The position numbers and the translations under genes were made by a program. Below the pieces are notes generated by a model. The model was not told where the DNA came from and made no database searches. It saw only the letters and a list, made by a program, of their open reading frames with translations. This document shows, piece after piece, positions 35,772-44,731 of a stretch of 64,000 nt of DNA; the stretch's first letter is position 1; each line of letters opens with the position of its first letter. Location of the stretch: NCBI RefSeq assembly GCF_050410775.1, contig NZ_CP191229.1, one strand, 5' to 3'. This DNA comes from Erwinia sp050410775. GTDB taxonomy: Bacteria > Pseudomonadota > Gammaproteobacteria > Enterobacterales > Enterobacteriaceae.

Positions 35772-37496
35772 ATGGAAATGTTGTCAGGAGCCGAGATGGT
35801 CGTCCGCTCATTGATCGATCAGGGCGTGAAGCATGTATTCGGCTACCCCGGCGGCGCGGTTCTGGATATCTACGATGCGCTACAGACCGTTGGCGGCATC
35901 GATCATATTCTGGTGCGCCACGAGCAGGGGGCCGTACACATGGCGGACGGCTATGCCCGTTCGACCGGCGAAGTCGGCGTGGTGCTGGTCACTTCCGGCC
36001 CCGGCGCAACCAATGCGATCACCGGGATCGCCACGGCCTATATGGATTCAATCCCGATGGTTGTGCTGTCGGGGCAGGTCCCTTCCTCGCTGATTGGCTA
36101 TGACGCCTTCCAGGAGTGCGACATGGTGGGCATCTCCCGCCCGGTCGTTAAACACAGCTTTATGGTCAAGCACGCGGAAGATATCCCAACGGTAATGAAG
36201 AAAGCGTTCTGGCTTGCCGCCAGCGGACGTCCAGGCCCCGTGGTGGTCGATCTGCCGAAGGATATGATGAATCCGGCGAATAAACTGCCTTACGTCTGGC
36301 CGGACAGCGTCAGCATGCGCTCTTATAATCCGACCACCCAGGGGCATAAAGGGCAGATCAAGCGGGCGTTACAGACGCTGCTGGCCGCCAAACGTCCGGT
36401 GATTTACGCCGGCGGTGGCGTGGTTAATGCCGACTGTTCCGGTGAGTTACGGCAGCTGGCTGAAACGCTTAACTTGCCCGTCGCCGCTTCGCTGATGGGG
36501 CTTGGCGCTTTTCCCGGCACGCATCGTCAGAGCCTGGGCATGCTCGGTATGCACGGCACTTACGAAGCCAATATGACCATGCATAATGCGGATGTCATCT
36601 TCGCCGTTGGGGTACGTTTTGACGATCGTACAACCAATAACCTCGCGAAGTATTGCCCCGACGCCACCGTGTTGCACATTGATATCGATCCGACTTCGAT
36701 CTCTAAAACTGTTGCCGCCGATATCCCCATTGTGGGCGATGCCAGGCAGGTATTACAGCAGATGCTTGAGCTGATGGCGCAGGGCGACAACACGCAGAAT
36801 TTTGACAGCCTCCGCGACTGGTGGCGGCAGATTGAACAGTGGCAGGCTCGTCACTGTCTGGCTTACGATCGCAGCAGTGAAAAGATCAAACCTCAGGCGG
36901 TAATAGAGACTATCTGGAAGCTGACGAAAGGGGAGGCCTATGTGACTTCCGACGTCGGCCAGCATCAGATGTTTGCCGCCCTTTACTATCCGTTCGACAA
37001 ACCGCGCCGCTGGATCAACTCAGGCGGTCTCGGCACCATGGGCTTTGGCCTGCCAGCCGCGCTGGGCGTGAAGCTGGCGCTACCAAAAGAGACGGTGATC
37101 TGTGTGACCGGCGACGGCAGCATCCAGATGAATATTCAGGAGCTTTCCACGGCGCTGCAGTACGATCTGCCGGTGCTGGTGCTGAGCCTGAACAACCGCT
37201 TCCTCGGCATGGTGAAGCAGTGGCAGGATATGATCTATTCCGGTCGCCACTCCCAGTCCTATATGGAGTCGCTGCCCGATTTTGTGCGTCTGGCCGAAGC
37301 CTACGGGCATGTGGGCATCGGGATCTCACATCCGGACGAGCTGGAGTCGAAGCTGACCGAAGCGCTGGAAGCATTAGGCAAAGGGCGTCTGGTATTTGTT
37401 GACGTCAATGTGGACGGGACCGAGCACGTATACCCAATGCATATCCGCGGCGGCGGGATGGACGAAATGTGGCTGAGCAAAACGGAGAGGACTTAA
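35772..37496 (+). CDS. ilvI: acetolactate synthase III large (catalytic) subunit
   Basis: IlvI is the ThDP- and FAD-dependent acetohydroxyacid synthase that starts valine, leucine and isoleucine synthesis. The catalytic Glu is at 51 in VRHEQGAVHMADGYAR. FGYPGGAVLDIYD precedes it, and the ThDP/Mg site GDGSIQMNIQELSTA…LNN is near residue 440. Length 574 equals E. coli. ATG 35772 follows GGAGG. It forms an operon with ilvH, the stop lying 2 nt before the ilvH start. The E. coli operon is Lrp-activated and leucine-sensitive; such sites are not resolved here. Confidence 0.98.
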   Translation: MEMLSGAEMVVRSLIDQGVKHVFGYPGGAVLDIYDALQTVGGIDHILVRHEQGAVHMADGYARSTGEVGVVLVTSGPGATNAITGIATAYMDSIPMVVLSGQVPSSLIGYDAFQECDMVGISRPVVKHSFMVKHAEDIPTVMKKAFWLAASGRPGPVVVDLPKDMMNPANKLPYVWPDSVSMRSYNPTTQGHKGQIKRALQTLLAAKRPVIYAGGGVVNADCSGELRQLAETLNLPVAASLMGLGAFPGTHRQSLGMLGMHGTYEANMTMHNADVIFAVGVRFDDRTTNNLAKYCPDATVLHIDIDPTSISKTVAADIPIVGDARQVLQQMLELMAQGDNTQNFDSLRDWWRQIEQWQARHCLAYDRSSEKIKPQAVIETIWKLTKGEAYVTSDVGQHQMFAALYYPFDKPRRWINSGGLGTMGFGLPAALGVKLALPKETVICVTGDGSIQMNIQELSTALQYDLPVLVLSLNNRFLGMVKQWQDMIYSGRHSQSYMESLPDFVRLAEAYGHVGIGISHPDELESKLTEALEALGKGRLVFVDVNVDGTEHVYPMHIRGGGMDEMWLSKTERT

Positions 37497-37498
37497 TT

Positions 37499-37990
37499 AT
37501 GCGTCGTGTTTTATCGGTACTGCTGGAAAACGAGTCCGGCGCATTATCGCGCGTGGTGGGGCTATTCTCCCAGCGCGGCTACAACATTGAGAGCCTGACC
37601 GTAGCGCCTACGGACGATCCCACCCTGTCGCGAATGACGATTCAGACCGTGGGCGATGAAAAAGTGATTGAGCAGATCGAAAAGCAGCTGCATAAGCTGG
37701 TGGACGTGCTGCGCGTGACGGAGCTGGGGCAGGGTGCTTTTGTCGAACGTGAGATTATGCTGGTGAAGATCCAGGCCAGCGGCTATGGCCGTGAAGAGGT
37801 GAAACGCAGCGCGGAAATTTTCCGCGGGCAGATTGTCGACGTAACGCCAACGCTTTATACGGTTCAGCTGGCAGGCACCAGCGACAAGCTGGACGCCTTT
37901 CTGAACAGCGTCCGCGATGTAGCGGAAATTGTTGAAGTTGCCCGGTCCGGCATTGTTGGCGTCGCCCGTGGCGATCGCATTATGCGCTAA
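37499..37990 (+). CDS. ilvH: acetolactate synthase III small (regulatory) subunit
   Basis: IlvH activates IlvI and confers valine feedback inhibition. The N-terminal ACT domain begins MRRVLSVLLENESGALSRVV; N11 and G14 lie in the loop that binds valine in E. coli. A second ACT-like half (about 95–163) starts LVKIQASGYGREEVKR. Length 163 equals E. coli. The start is ATG 37499, 2 nt after the ilvI stop; an in-frame codon inside ilvI is less likely. Confidence 0.98.
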   Translation: MRRVLSVLLENESGALSRVVGLFSQRGYNIESLTVAPTDDPTLSRMTIQTVGDEKVIEQIEKQLHKLVDVLRVTELGQGAFVEREIMLVKIQASGYGREEVKRSAEIFRGQIVDVTPTLYTVQLAGTSDKLDAFLNSVRDVAEIVEVARSGIVGVARGDRIMR

Positions 37991-38021
37991 GCGCGCAGCG
38001 CGCGCACTTACAGAGTTAGCT

Positions 38022-38046
38022 AACCCGGCGTAATGCCGGGTTTTTT
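38022..38046 (+). terminator. intrinsic terminator of ilvIH
   Basis: ACCCGGC and GCCGGGT form a 7-bp stem around GTAAT, immediately followed by a T-run (TTTTTTAATTTTT). It begins 32 nt after the ilvH stop. Confidence 0.92.
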
Positions 38047-38133
38047 AATTTTTGTCTTAAAGCGCCCGCCCGGACGCAAAAGCAGTTGCTCAGCCTGCTA
38101 ATCTGCTGTTAGATGTAACAAATGTCTTATCCT

Positions 38134-38170
38134 TAGCCGCGACGTGGCTATTTTTGCGCCGTCCCGGCGC
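38134..38170 (+). promoter_or_regulatory. tandem hairpins in the cra leader
   Basis: TAGCC (38134–38138) pairs with GGCTA (38146–38150) and is followed at once by TTTTT, resembling a weak intrinsic terminator. GCGCCG (38156–38161) then pairs with CGGCGC (38165–38170), ending 18 nt before the cra GTG. The pair could attenuate cra or control its translation. Salmonella and E. coli carry a leader upstream of this gene (fruL), but no equivalent peptide was found here. Confidence 0.45.
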
Positions 38171-38188
38171 ATGTAGTGTGGGGTTATT

Positions 38189-39193
38189 GTGAAACTGGAT
38201 GAAATTGCGCGCCTTGCCGGAGTATCGCGCACGACGGCCAGCTACGTTATTAATGGTAAAGCCAAGCAGTATCGTGTCAGCGATAAAACCGTCGAGAAAG
38301 TCATGGCGGTGGTGCGCGAGCACAACTACCATCCGAATGCGGTAGCGGCAGGCCTGAGAGCCGGGCGTACGCGCTCTATAGGCCTGGTTATTCCCGATCT
38401 TGAGAATACCAGCTACACGCGGATTGCCAATTACCTTGAACGGCAGGCGCGCCAGCGTGGCTATCAGCTGCTGATAGCCTGTTCTGAAGATCAGCCCGAT
38501 AACGAAATGCGCTGCGTTGAGCATCTGCTTCAGCGCCAGGTCGATGCGATTATTGTCTCCACGTCGCTCCCGCCAGAGCACCCTTTCTATCAGCGCTGGA
38601 TTAACGATCCTCTGCCCATTATTGCGCTGGATCGTGCGCTCGATCGCGAGCATTTTACCAGCGTGGTCGGTGCCGATCAGGACGATGCCGCGATGCTGGG
38701 CGCTGAGCTTCGCAAGCAGTCGGTAAACTCGGTGCTTTTTCTTGGCGCACTGCCTGAGCTCTCCGTCAGCTTCCTGCGCGAGATGGGGTTTCGTGAGGCC
38801 TGGAAAGGCGACGAGCGTCCGATTGACTTTATCTACGCCAACAGCTTTGAACGTACGGCGGCGGCGGCCCTGTTCGAAACCTGGCTGGAAACCCACCCTA
38901 TGCCGGAGGCGCTTTTTACCACCTCCTTCGGCCTGCTTCAGGGCGTGATGGACGTCACGCTGAGACGCGAGGGACGGCTGCCCACCGATCTGGCTATTGC
39001 CACGTTTGGCGATCATGAACTGCTCGATTTTCTGGATTGTCCGGTACTGGCCGTGGGGCAGCGGCACCGTGACGTGGCGGAGCGAGTGCTTGAACTGGTG
39101 CTGGCCAGCCTTGATGAGCCCAAAAAACCCAAGCCGGGTTTAACGCGCATCCGTCGTAATCTCTACCGGCGGGGAAGATTAAGCCGGCGTTAA
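38189..39193 (+). CDS. cra: catabolite repressor/activator Cra (FruR)
   Basis: Cra is a LacI-family regulator that represses glycolytic genes and activates gluconeogenic ones; fructose phosphates release it from DNA. The N-terminal helix-turn-helix (LDEIARLAGVSRTTASYVING) and hinge (NAVAAGLRAGRTRSIGLV) are almost identical to E. coli. They are followed by the periplasmic-binding-like effector domain (ALDRALDREHFTSVVGADQDDA). Length 334 equals E. coli. The start is GTG 38189, also used in E. coli, preceded by a GGGG-type site. Confidence 0.98.
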   Translation: MKLDEIARLAGVSRTTASYVINGKAKQYRVSDKTVEKVMAVVREHNYHPNAVAAGLRAGRTRSIGLVIPDLENTSYTRIANYLERQARQRGYQLLIACSEDQPDNEMRCVEHLLQRQVDAIIVSTSLPPEHPFYQRWINDPLPIIALDRALDREHFTSVVGADQDDAAMLGAELRKQSVNSVLFLGALPELSVSFLREMGFREAWKGDERPIDFIYANSFERTAAAALFETWLETHPMPEALFTTSFGLLQGVMDVTLRREGRLPTDLAIATFGDHELLDFLDCPVLAVGQRHRDVAERVLELVLASLDEPKKPKPGLTRIRRNLYRRGRLSRR

Positions 39194-39204
39194 TGTTAAA
39201 GCAT

Positions 39205-39237
39205 ATCTAAAAAGGCAGTTTAGCTGCCTTTTTAGAT
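39205..39237 (+). terminator. intrinsic terminator of cra
   Basis: ATCTAAAAAGGCAG and CTGCCTTTTTAGAT form a perfect 14-bp stem with loop TTTAG. The A and T tracts inside the arms allow function in both directions. It starts 12 nt after the cra stop. Confidence 0.9.
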
Positions 39238-39662
39238 CGCCATTCTATTTTCTCGTTTTTAATTAGGTTTTTTTTCAACATTAGCGGCAGATAAATTGTT
39301 AATGTTGCCAAACGTTAAATAAGCGTAAATTAAGGTAAACGCAAAACGTTCAGGCTAAGGTTATATAAATCCTGCTCTTTAATACAAATTTACATTTATC
39401 GCCGCGCAGGCCCTGCGGGCGCACAGCGGGCAGCAGGGGAAATCCTTAGGATAGCGCTTAAAATGTCGCGCAGGTCGCAAAGTTGGCGATCGCTTTCTTC
39501 CTCTGCGGAAGTGTTATATTTTTGAACAATTGATTTGCTGGCAAAAAAAAATTACCGCTATTCATCAGTTTATTTTTTACCTTCCTGCCAGATTCGTTAA
39601 CTTTTTAACTCTCCGCGTTTTTTCTTTCTTAAGAAATAATCCCGTTCCGGCTTCGCTGTTGC
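39238..39662. other. intergenic region before the mra/fts cluster
   Basis: About 425 nt with no ORF of recognisable origin. It is A/T-rich, with a run of nine A at 39542 and CTTTCTTAAGAAA at 39626. A G+C-rich island (GCGCAGGCCCTGCGGGCGC, about 39401) contains the short hairpin GCAGG-CCCTGC. I cannot assign further promoters here with confidence. Confidence 0.45.
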
Positions 39663-39692
39663 TTGACAATGTTTTCCTCTGCTCCGTAAACT
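39663..39692 (+). promoter_or_regulatory. mra promoter
   Basis: A perfect TTGACA −35 (39663–39668) and TAAACT −10 (39687–39692) with an 18-nt spacer lie 61 nt before mraZ. The sequence matches the E. coli Pmra, which drives the first part of the division and cell-wall cluster. Confidence 0.88.
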
Positions 39693-39699
39693 CCCCCGG

Positions 39700-39724
39700 T
39701 GGGAATTAGTGGTATAAAGTGGTG
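39700..39724 (+). promoter_or_regulatory. MraZ operator, three direct repeats
   Basis: TGG(G/T) motifs start at 39700, 39710 and 39720, a 10-bp repeat just below the −10. E. coli MraZ binds TGGGN repeats separated by 5 nt at the same place and represses the cluster. The first repeat is TGGGA; the other two are TGGTA and TGGTG, so binding may be weaker. Confidence 0.72.
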
Positions 39725-39753
39725 AAAAAAGGTAACCGGAGGGTGAGGCTGGC

Positions 39754-40212
39754 ATGTTCCGTGGAGCAACGTTAGTCAATCTCGACAGTAAGGGACGGCT
39801 CGCTGTACCTACGCGCTATCGCGAAACGCTGATCGGGGAGTCACAGGGGCAAATGGTCTGTACCATTGACCTCCGCCAGCCATGCCTGCTGCTTTATACC
39901 CTGCCCGAATGGGAAATTATTGAACGTAAGCTGGCTCGCTTATCCAGTATGAACCCTGAAGAGCGACGCGTTCAGCGTCTGCTGCTGGGGCATGCCAGTG
40001 AATGCCAGATGGATAATGCAGGCCGGGTGCTGGTAGCCAATACGCTTCGCCAGCATGCGAACCTGACCAAAGAAGTGATGCTGGTTGGGCAGTTCAATAA
40101 GTTTGAGCTGTGGGACGAACAGACCTGGTATCAACAAGTCAGGGAGGATATTGACGCGGAGCAGTCGACTCAGGAACCGCTTTCTGAGCGTTTGCAGGAT
40201 TTGTCATTATAA
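39754..40212 (+). CDS. mraZ: transcriptional regulator MraZ
   Basis: MraZ is a ring-forming DNA-binding protein that represses its own division/cell-wall operon. It has 152 residues, as in E. coli, made of two SpoVT/AbrB-like halves. Each half has the DxxxR core: DSKGRLAVPTRY near residue 11 and DNAGRVLVANTLR near 89. ATG 39754 follows GGAGG. The likely operator lies immediately upstream. rsmH begins 2 nt after its stop, and RsmH activity opposes MraZ effects in E. coli. Confidence 0.97.
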   Translation: MFRGATLVNLDSKGRLAVPTRYRETLIGESQGQMVCTIDLRQPCLLLYTLPEWEIIERKLARLSSMNPEERRVQRLLLGHASECQMDNAGRVLVANTLRQHANLTKEVMLVGQFNKFELWDEQTWYQQVREDIDAEQSTQEPLSERLQDLSL

Positions 40213-40214
40213 CT

Positions 40215-41156
40215 ATGCAGGAAAATTTCAAACATACCACGGTGCTGTTGGACGAGGCGGTAAAGGGCCTCAATATCCAGCCTGATGGCATCTATATCGA
40301 TGGCACCTTCGGACGAGGTGGACATTCGCGACTTATTCTCTCGCAGTTAGGCGAGCAGGGCCGGCTGTACGCCATTGACCGCGATCCGCAGGCGATTGCG
40401 GCGGCGGAAGCGATTACTGACCCCCGCTTTACCATTATTCACGGCCCTTTTTCCGCGCTGGCAGACTATGCCGAAGCGCGTGGACTAAGTGGAAAGATTA
40501 ATGGGATCCTGCTGGATCTTGGCGTCTCATCTCCTCAGCTGGATGATGCCGGGCGCGGTTTCTCCTTTATGCGTGATGGGCCGCTGGATATGCGCATGGA
40601 TCCGACCCGTGGACTCTCTGCCTCCGAGTGGCTGCTTCAGGCAGAAGAAAGCGATATCGCTTTTGTGCTGAAAACCTTTGGCGAAGAGCGTTTTGCTAAA
40701 CGTATCGCCCGGGCCATCGTTGAGCGTAATCGTGAACAGCCGATGACCCGCACCAAAGAGCTGGCCGATGTGATTTATGCGGCCACGCCGGTGAAGGACA
40801 AATTCAAGCATCCGGCAACCCGCAGTTTCCAGGCGATTCGTATCTGGATAAACAGTGAACTGGAAGAGATTGAGCAGGCGCTGAAGGGCGCGCTGACCGC
40901 GCTGGCTCCGGAAGGCCGGCTCTCCGTGATCAGCTTCCACTCTCTTGAAGACCGGATTGTTAAGCGCTTTATGCGCGAACAGAGTCGCGGTCCGCAGGTG
41001 CCGGCCGGTATTCCGCTGACCGAATCGCAGCTGAGCAAGCTGGGCGGACGTCAGCTTAAGGCGTTGGGCAAAATGATGCCCGGCGAGGCGGAGGTCGCGG
41101 AAAACCCCCGCGCCCGTAGCTCCGTACTGCGCATTGCTGAGAGGACGGCATTGTGA
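40215..41156 (+). CDS. rsmH: 16S rRNA (cytosine-1402-N4)-methyltransferase
   Basis: RsmH (MraW) methylates N4 of C1402 in the 16S rRNA decoding centre. The SAM-binding loop YIDGTFGRGGHSR is at about 29–41, followed by LDLGVSSPQLDDAGRGFSF and VISFHSLEDRIVKRFM. Length 313 equals E. coli. The TGA stop overlaps the GTG of ftsL by 4 nt (GTGA), coupling the two. Confidence 0.98.
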   Translation: MQENFKHTTVLLDEAVKGLNIQPDGIYIDGTFGRGGHSRLILSQLGEQGRLYAIDRDPQAIAAAEAITDPRFTIIHGPFSALADYAEARGLSGKINGILLDLGVSSPQLDDAGRGFSFMRDGPLDMRMDPTRGLSASEWLLQAEESDIAFVLKTFGEERFAKRIARAIVERNREQPMTRTKELADVIYAATPVKDKFKHPATRSFQAIRIWINSELEEIEQALKGALTALAPEGRLSVISFHSLEDRIVKRFMREQSRGPQVPAGIPLTESQLSKLGGRQLKALGKMMPGEAEVAENPRARSSVLRIAERTAL

Positions 41157-41473
41157 CAGGCCACGAGCGGCACAGTCTACCGGGCGCGATCGCAGACGAT
41201 ATTCTGCGTCACGGTAAAATCCCGTTGATTCTGGCCGTTGCGGTGACGATCTCCGCCGTGCTGGTGGTGACCACGGCCCATAAAACCCGCCTGCTCACCG
41301 CACAGCGTGAGCAGCTGGTGCTGGAAAGAGATGCGCTGGATATTGAATGGCGCAACCTGATCCTGGAAGAGAATGCCCTCGGCGATCATAGCCGGGTTGA
41401 GAGGACGGCAACGGAAAAACTGCAAATGCAGCATGTCGATCCATCGCAGGAAAACATCGTGGTACAGCCATAA
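41153..41473 (+). CDS. ftsL: cell division protein FtsL
   Basis: FtsL is a bitopic divisome protein that forms the FtsQLB complex and activates FtsWI. One membrane segment lies at about 24–42 (LILAVAVTISAVLVV). The periplasmic leucine-zipper coiled coil follows (TRLLTAQREQLVLERDALDI), then ENALGDHSRVE and EKLQMQHVDPSQENIVVQ as in E. coli. With the GTG start at 41153 it has 106 residues, against 121 in E. coli; the cytoplasmic tail is shorter, starting at TGHERHSLPG. A longer start would have to lie deep inside rsmH and is not preferred. Confidence 0.95.
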   Translation: MTGHERHSLPGAIADDILRHGKIPLILAVAVTISAVLVVTTAHKTRLLTAQREQLVLERDALDIEWRNLILEENALGDHSRVERTATEKLQMQHVDPSQENIVVQP

Positions 41474-41481
41474 GAGACGGA

Positions 41482-43257
41482 ATGAAAGCCGCAACCAAGA
41501 CGCAGAAGTTAAAACGCCCGGAGAATCAGGCCAGCTTTATCAGCTGGCGTTTTGCGTTGTTGTGCGGCTGCATTCTTATCGCGCTGGCGGCGCTGCTCTC
41601 GCGCGTGGCCTGGCTACAGGTTATCAGCCCCGACAAACTGGTACGGGAAGGGGACATGCGTTCTCTTCGCGTGCAGGCTGTGCCAACCGCGCGTGGCATG
41701 ATCACCGACCGTGCTGGCCGGCCGCTGGCGGTCAGCGTGCCGGTGAATGCCATCTGGGCCGATCCCAAAGAGCTGCATGACAGAGGCGGGATTACCCTCG
41801 ACGGCCGCTGGAAAGCGTTGTCAGATGCCTTGTCGATCCCGCTCGATCAGCTGGCCGCCCGCGTCAACGCCAATCCTAAGGGCCGCTTCGTCTACCTTGC
41901 CCGACAGGTTAATCCCACGATTAGCGACTACATCAAAAAGCTCAAGCTGCCGGGCATTCATCTGCGTCAGGAGTCCCGCCGGTACTATCCGGCAGGCCAG
42001 GTGACCTCGCACCTGATTGGCTTTACCAATATTGACGGTCAGGGCATTGAGGGCGTTGAAAAAAGCTTCGATAAGTGGCTGACCGGCGAACCGGGCGAAC
42101 GCACGGTGCGTAAAGATCGCTTTGGCCGCGTGATTGAAGATATCTCCTCCGTGGACAGCCGCGCCGCGCATAACCTCGCCCTCAGCATTGATGAACGCCT
42201 GCAGGCACTGGTCTACCGTGAGCTGAATAACGCCGTCGCCTTTAACAAGGCGGAGTCCGGCACGGCGGTGCTGGTGGATGTGAATACCGGCGAGGTGCTG
42301 GCGATGGCCAACAGTCCCGCCTATAACCCAAACAACCTCAGCGGAACGCCCAAGGATGTGATGCGTAACCGCGCCATCACCGATATCTTCGAGCCGGGCT
42401 CCACGGTGAAGCCGATGGTCGTCATGACCGCGCTCCAGCGCGGCGTGGTGAAGGAAAATACCGTACTGAATACCGTTCCCTATCGCGTCAACGGCCATGA
42501 AATCAAAGACGTGGCGCGCTATAACGAACTGACCCTGACCGGGGTTCTGCAAAAATCGAGTAACGTCGGTGTGTCAAAGCTGGCGTTAGCGATGCCATCC
42601 TCAGCGCTGGTAGAAACTTACGCGCGTTTTGGATTGGGTAAAGCGACCAATTTGGGGTTGGTCGGAGAAAGCAGTGGCTTATATCCTCAAAAACAACGGT
42701 GGTCTGACATAGAGAGGGCCACCTTCTCTTTCGGCTACGGGCTGATGGTAACACCGTTACAGTTAGCGCGAGTCTACGCAACAATCGGCAGCTACGGCAT
42801 TTTACGCCCGCTTTCGATTACCAAAGTTGATCCGCCAGTGGCGGGTCAGCGCGCTTTCCCTGAACACGTCGTACGTACCGTCATGCATATGATGGAGAGC
42901 GTCGCTCTGCCGGGCGGCGGCGGCGTGAAGGCGGCGATCAAAGGCTATCGCATTGCGATCAAAACCGGAACGGCGAAAAAGGTCGGACCGGACGGGAAAT
43001 ATGTCAATAAATACATCGCCTATACCGCAGGCGTCGCGCCTGCGAGCCGTCCACGTTTTGCGCTGGTCGTGGTGATTAACGATCCCCAGGGTGGCAAGTA
43101 TTACGGTGGTGCCGTATCTGCACCCGTTTTTGGCGCGATCATGGGAGGCGTGCTGCGCACCATGAATATTGAGCCTGATGCACTGCCTCCAGCGGTTCCG
43201 GTGGAGAATAACGAAAAAATAGTTAACAGAAGTGAGGGATCGAGTGACCGATCGTAA
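41482..43257 (+). CDS. ftsI: septal peptidoglycan transpeptidase FtsI (PBP3)
   Basis: FtsI crosslinks septal peptidoglycan together with FtsW. A cytoplasmic tail is followed by one membrane helix at about 23–41 and a periplasmic pedestal domain (class B dimerisation, RGMITDRAGRPLAV). The transpeptidase domain has active-site STVK with Ser307, SSN at 359–361 and KTGT from 494, the same numbering as E. coli. Length 591 (E. coli 588). No insertion of the kind linked to β-lactam resistance is seen near residue 333. It overlaps murE by 14 nt. Confidence 0.98.
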   Translation: MKAATKTQKLKRPENQASFISWRFALLCGCILIALAALLSRVAWLQVISPDKLVREGDMRSLRVQAVPTARGMITDRAGRPLAVSVPVNAIWADPKELHDRGGITLDGRWKALSDALSIPLDQLAARVNANPKGRFVYLARQVNPTISDYIKKLKLPGIHLRQESRRYYPAGQVTSHLIGFTNIDGQGIEGVEKSFDKWLTGEPGERTVRKDRFGRVIEDISSVDSRAAHNLALSIDERLQALVYRELNNAVAFNKAESGTAVLVDVNTGEVLAMANSPAYNPNNLSGTPKDVMRNRAITDIFEPGSTVKPMVVMTALQRGVVKENTVLNTVPYRVNGHEIKDVARYNELTLTGVLQKSSNVGVSKLALAMPSSALVETYARFGLGKATNLGLVGESSGLYPQKQRWSDIERATFSFGYGLMVTPLQLARVYATIGSYGILRPLSITKVDPPVAGQRAFPEHVVRTVMHMMESVALPGGGGVKAAIKGYRIAIKTGTAKKVGPDGKYVNKYIAYTAGVAPASRPRFALVVVINDPQGGKYYGGAVSAPVFGAIMGGVLRTMNIEPDALPPAVPVENNEKIVNRSEGSSDRS

Positions 43258-44731
43258 CTTGCGCGAACTGCTGGCTCCGTGGGTGCCCGGCGCACCTTCG
43301 CTGCCGCTGAAAGAGATGATTCTGGACAGTCGCGTGGCGGCTTCCGGCGACCTGTTTGTGGCTATTAAAGGCCATGTGGCAGACGGACGCCGTTTTATAC
43401 CGCAGGCGATAGCCCAGGGCGTTGCTGCGGTTATCGCTGATGCAGAAGGTGAGGCAGAGGATGGTCATATCGCCATGATGCATGGCGTGCCGGTCATTTA
43501 TTTGGCGCAGCTTTCCCAGCGCCTATCCGCGCTGGCGGGACGTTTTTATCATCAGCCCGGCGAAAAGCTGAAGCTGGTCGGGGTGACCGGTACCAACGGT
43601 AAAACCACCACCACTCAGCTTCTGGCCCAGTGGGCGAGCTTGCTGGGTGAAACCGGTGCGGTAATGGGCACGGTAGGTAATGGTCTCTATGGCCAGCTTG
43701 CCCCGGCGGAAAATACCACCGGTTCAGCGGTAGATGTGCAGCACACGTTACATTCCCTGGTTGAACAGGGGGCGACGCTCACCGCGATGGAGATCTCCTC
43801 TCACGGTCTGGTGCAGCACCGCGTAGCCGCGCTGCCCTTCGCCGCCGCCGTTTATACCAACCTGAGCCGCGATCATCTTGATTACCATGGTGATATGGCG
43901 CGTTACGAAGCCGCGAAATGGCTGCTGTTCTCCGAACATCATGTCGGGCAGGCCATTATTAACGCCGATGATGAGGTGGGACGCCGCTGGCTGGAGAAGC
44001 TGCCGGATGCGGTGGCCGTTACCATGGAAAATAACCTTCAGCCCGGCGGCCACGGACGCTGGCTGAAGGCCACCTCAGTTGACTATCACGATAACGGCGC
44101 AACGATCCGCTTCAGCTCAAGCTGGGGTGAGGGCGAAATTGAAAGCCGGCTGATGGGGGCGTTCAATGTCAGCAACCTGCTGGTTGCATTGGGTACGCTG
44201 CTATCACTGGGCTACCCGCTTCCTGCGCTGATCGCCTCTGCCAGTCAACTCCAGCCGGTAACCGGCCGCATGGAGGTTTTCAGCGCGCCGGGCAAACCGA
44301 CCGTGGTGGTGGATTATGCCCACACGCCAGACGCGCTGGAAAAAGCGCTGGCGGCGGCACGCCTGCACTGTAAAGGGCAGCTGTGGTGCGTATTTGGCTG
44401 CGGCGGCGACCGCGATAAAGGCAAGCGCCCGCTGATGGGGGCCGTTGCTGAACAGTATGCCGATGTGGTCGTTATTACTGATGACAACCCGCGCAGCGAA
44501 GATCCTGCGGCCATCGTCGCGGATGTGCTAACCGGCCTGCTTGATGCCGGACGCGCCCGTGTGGTGCCGGGACGGGCGCAGGCGGTGACCAGTACGGTGA
44601 TGCAGGCGAAGGAGGGCGATTTTGTGCTGGTGGCAGGGAAAGGCCATGAAGATTATCAGATCGTCGGCAGCCGCCGCCTCGACTATTCAGACCGGATGAC
44701 GGTCGCCCGACTGCTGGGGGTAATAGCATGA
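43244..44731 (+). CDS. murE: UDP-MurNAc-tripeptide (meso-DAP) ligase
   Basis: MurE adds meso-diaminopimelate to UDP-MurNAc-L-Ala-D-Glu. The ATP loop VTGTNGKTTTTQ is near residue 110, with HGLVQHRVAAL and NLSRDHLDYHGDM following. The DNPR motif that selects DAP is in VVITDDNPRSEDP. With GTG 43244 the protein has 495 residues, equal to E. coli, and GAGG sits 5 nt upstream. An earlier GTG at 43232 lacks such a site. It overlaps ftsI by 14 nt and murF by 4 nt (ATGA). Confidence 0.97.
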   Translation: MTDRNLRELLAPWVPGAPSLPLKEMILDSRVAASGDLFVAIKGHVADGRRFIPQAIAQGVAAVIADAEGEAEDGHIAMMHGVPVIYLAQLSQRLSALAGRFYHQPGEKLKLVGVTGTNGKTTTTQLLAQWASLLGETGAVMGTVGNGLYGQLAPAENTTGSAVDVQHTLHSLVEQGATLTAMEISSHGLVQHRVAALPFAAAVYTNLSRDHLDYHGDMARYEAAKWLLFSEHHVGQAIINADDEVGRRWLEKLPDAVAVTMENNLQPGGHGRWLKATSVDYHDNGATIRFSSSWGEGEIESRLMGAFNVSNLLVALGTLLSLGYPLPALIASASQLQPVTGRMEVFSAPGKPTVVVDYAHTPDALEKALAAARLHCKGQLWCVFGCGGDRDKGKRPLMGAVAEQYADVVVITDDNPRSEDPAAIVADVLTGLLDAGRARVVPGRAQAVTSTVMQAKEGDFVLVAGKGHEDYQIVGSRRLDYSDRMTVARLLGVIA

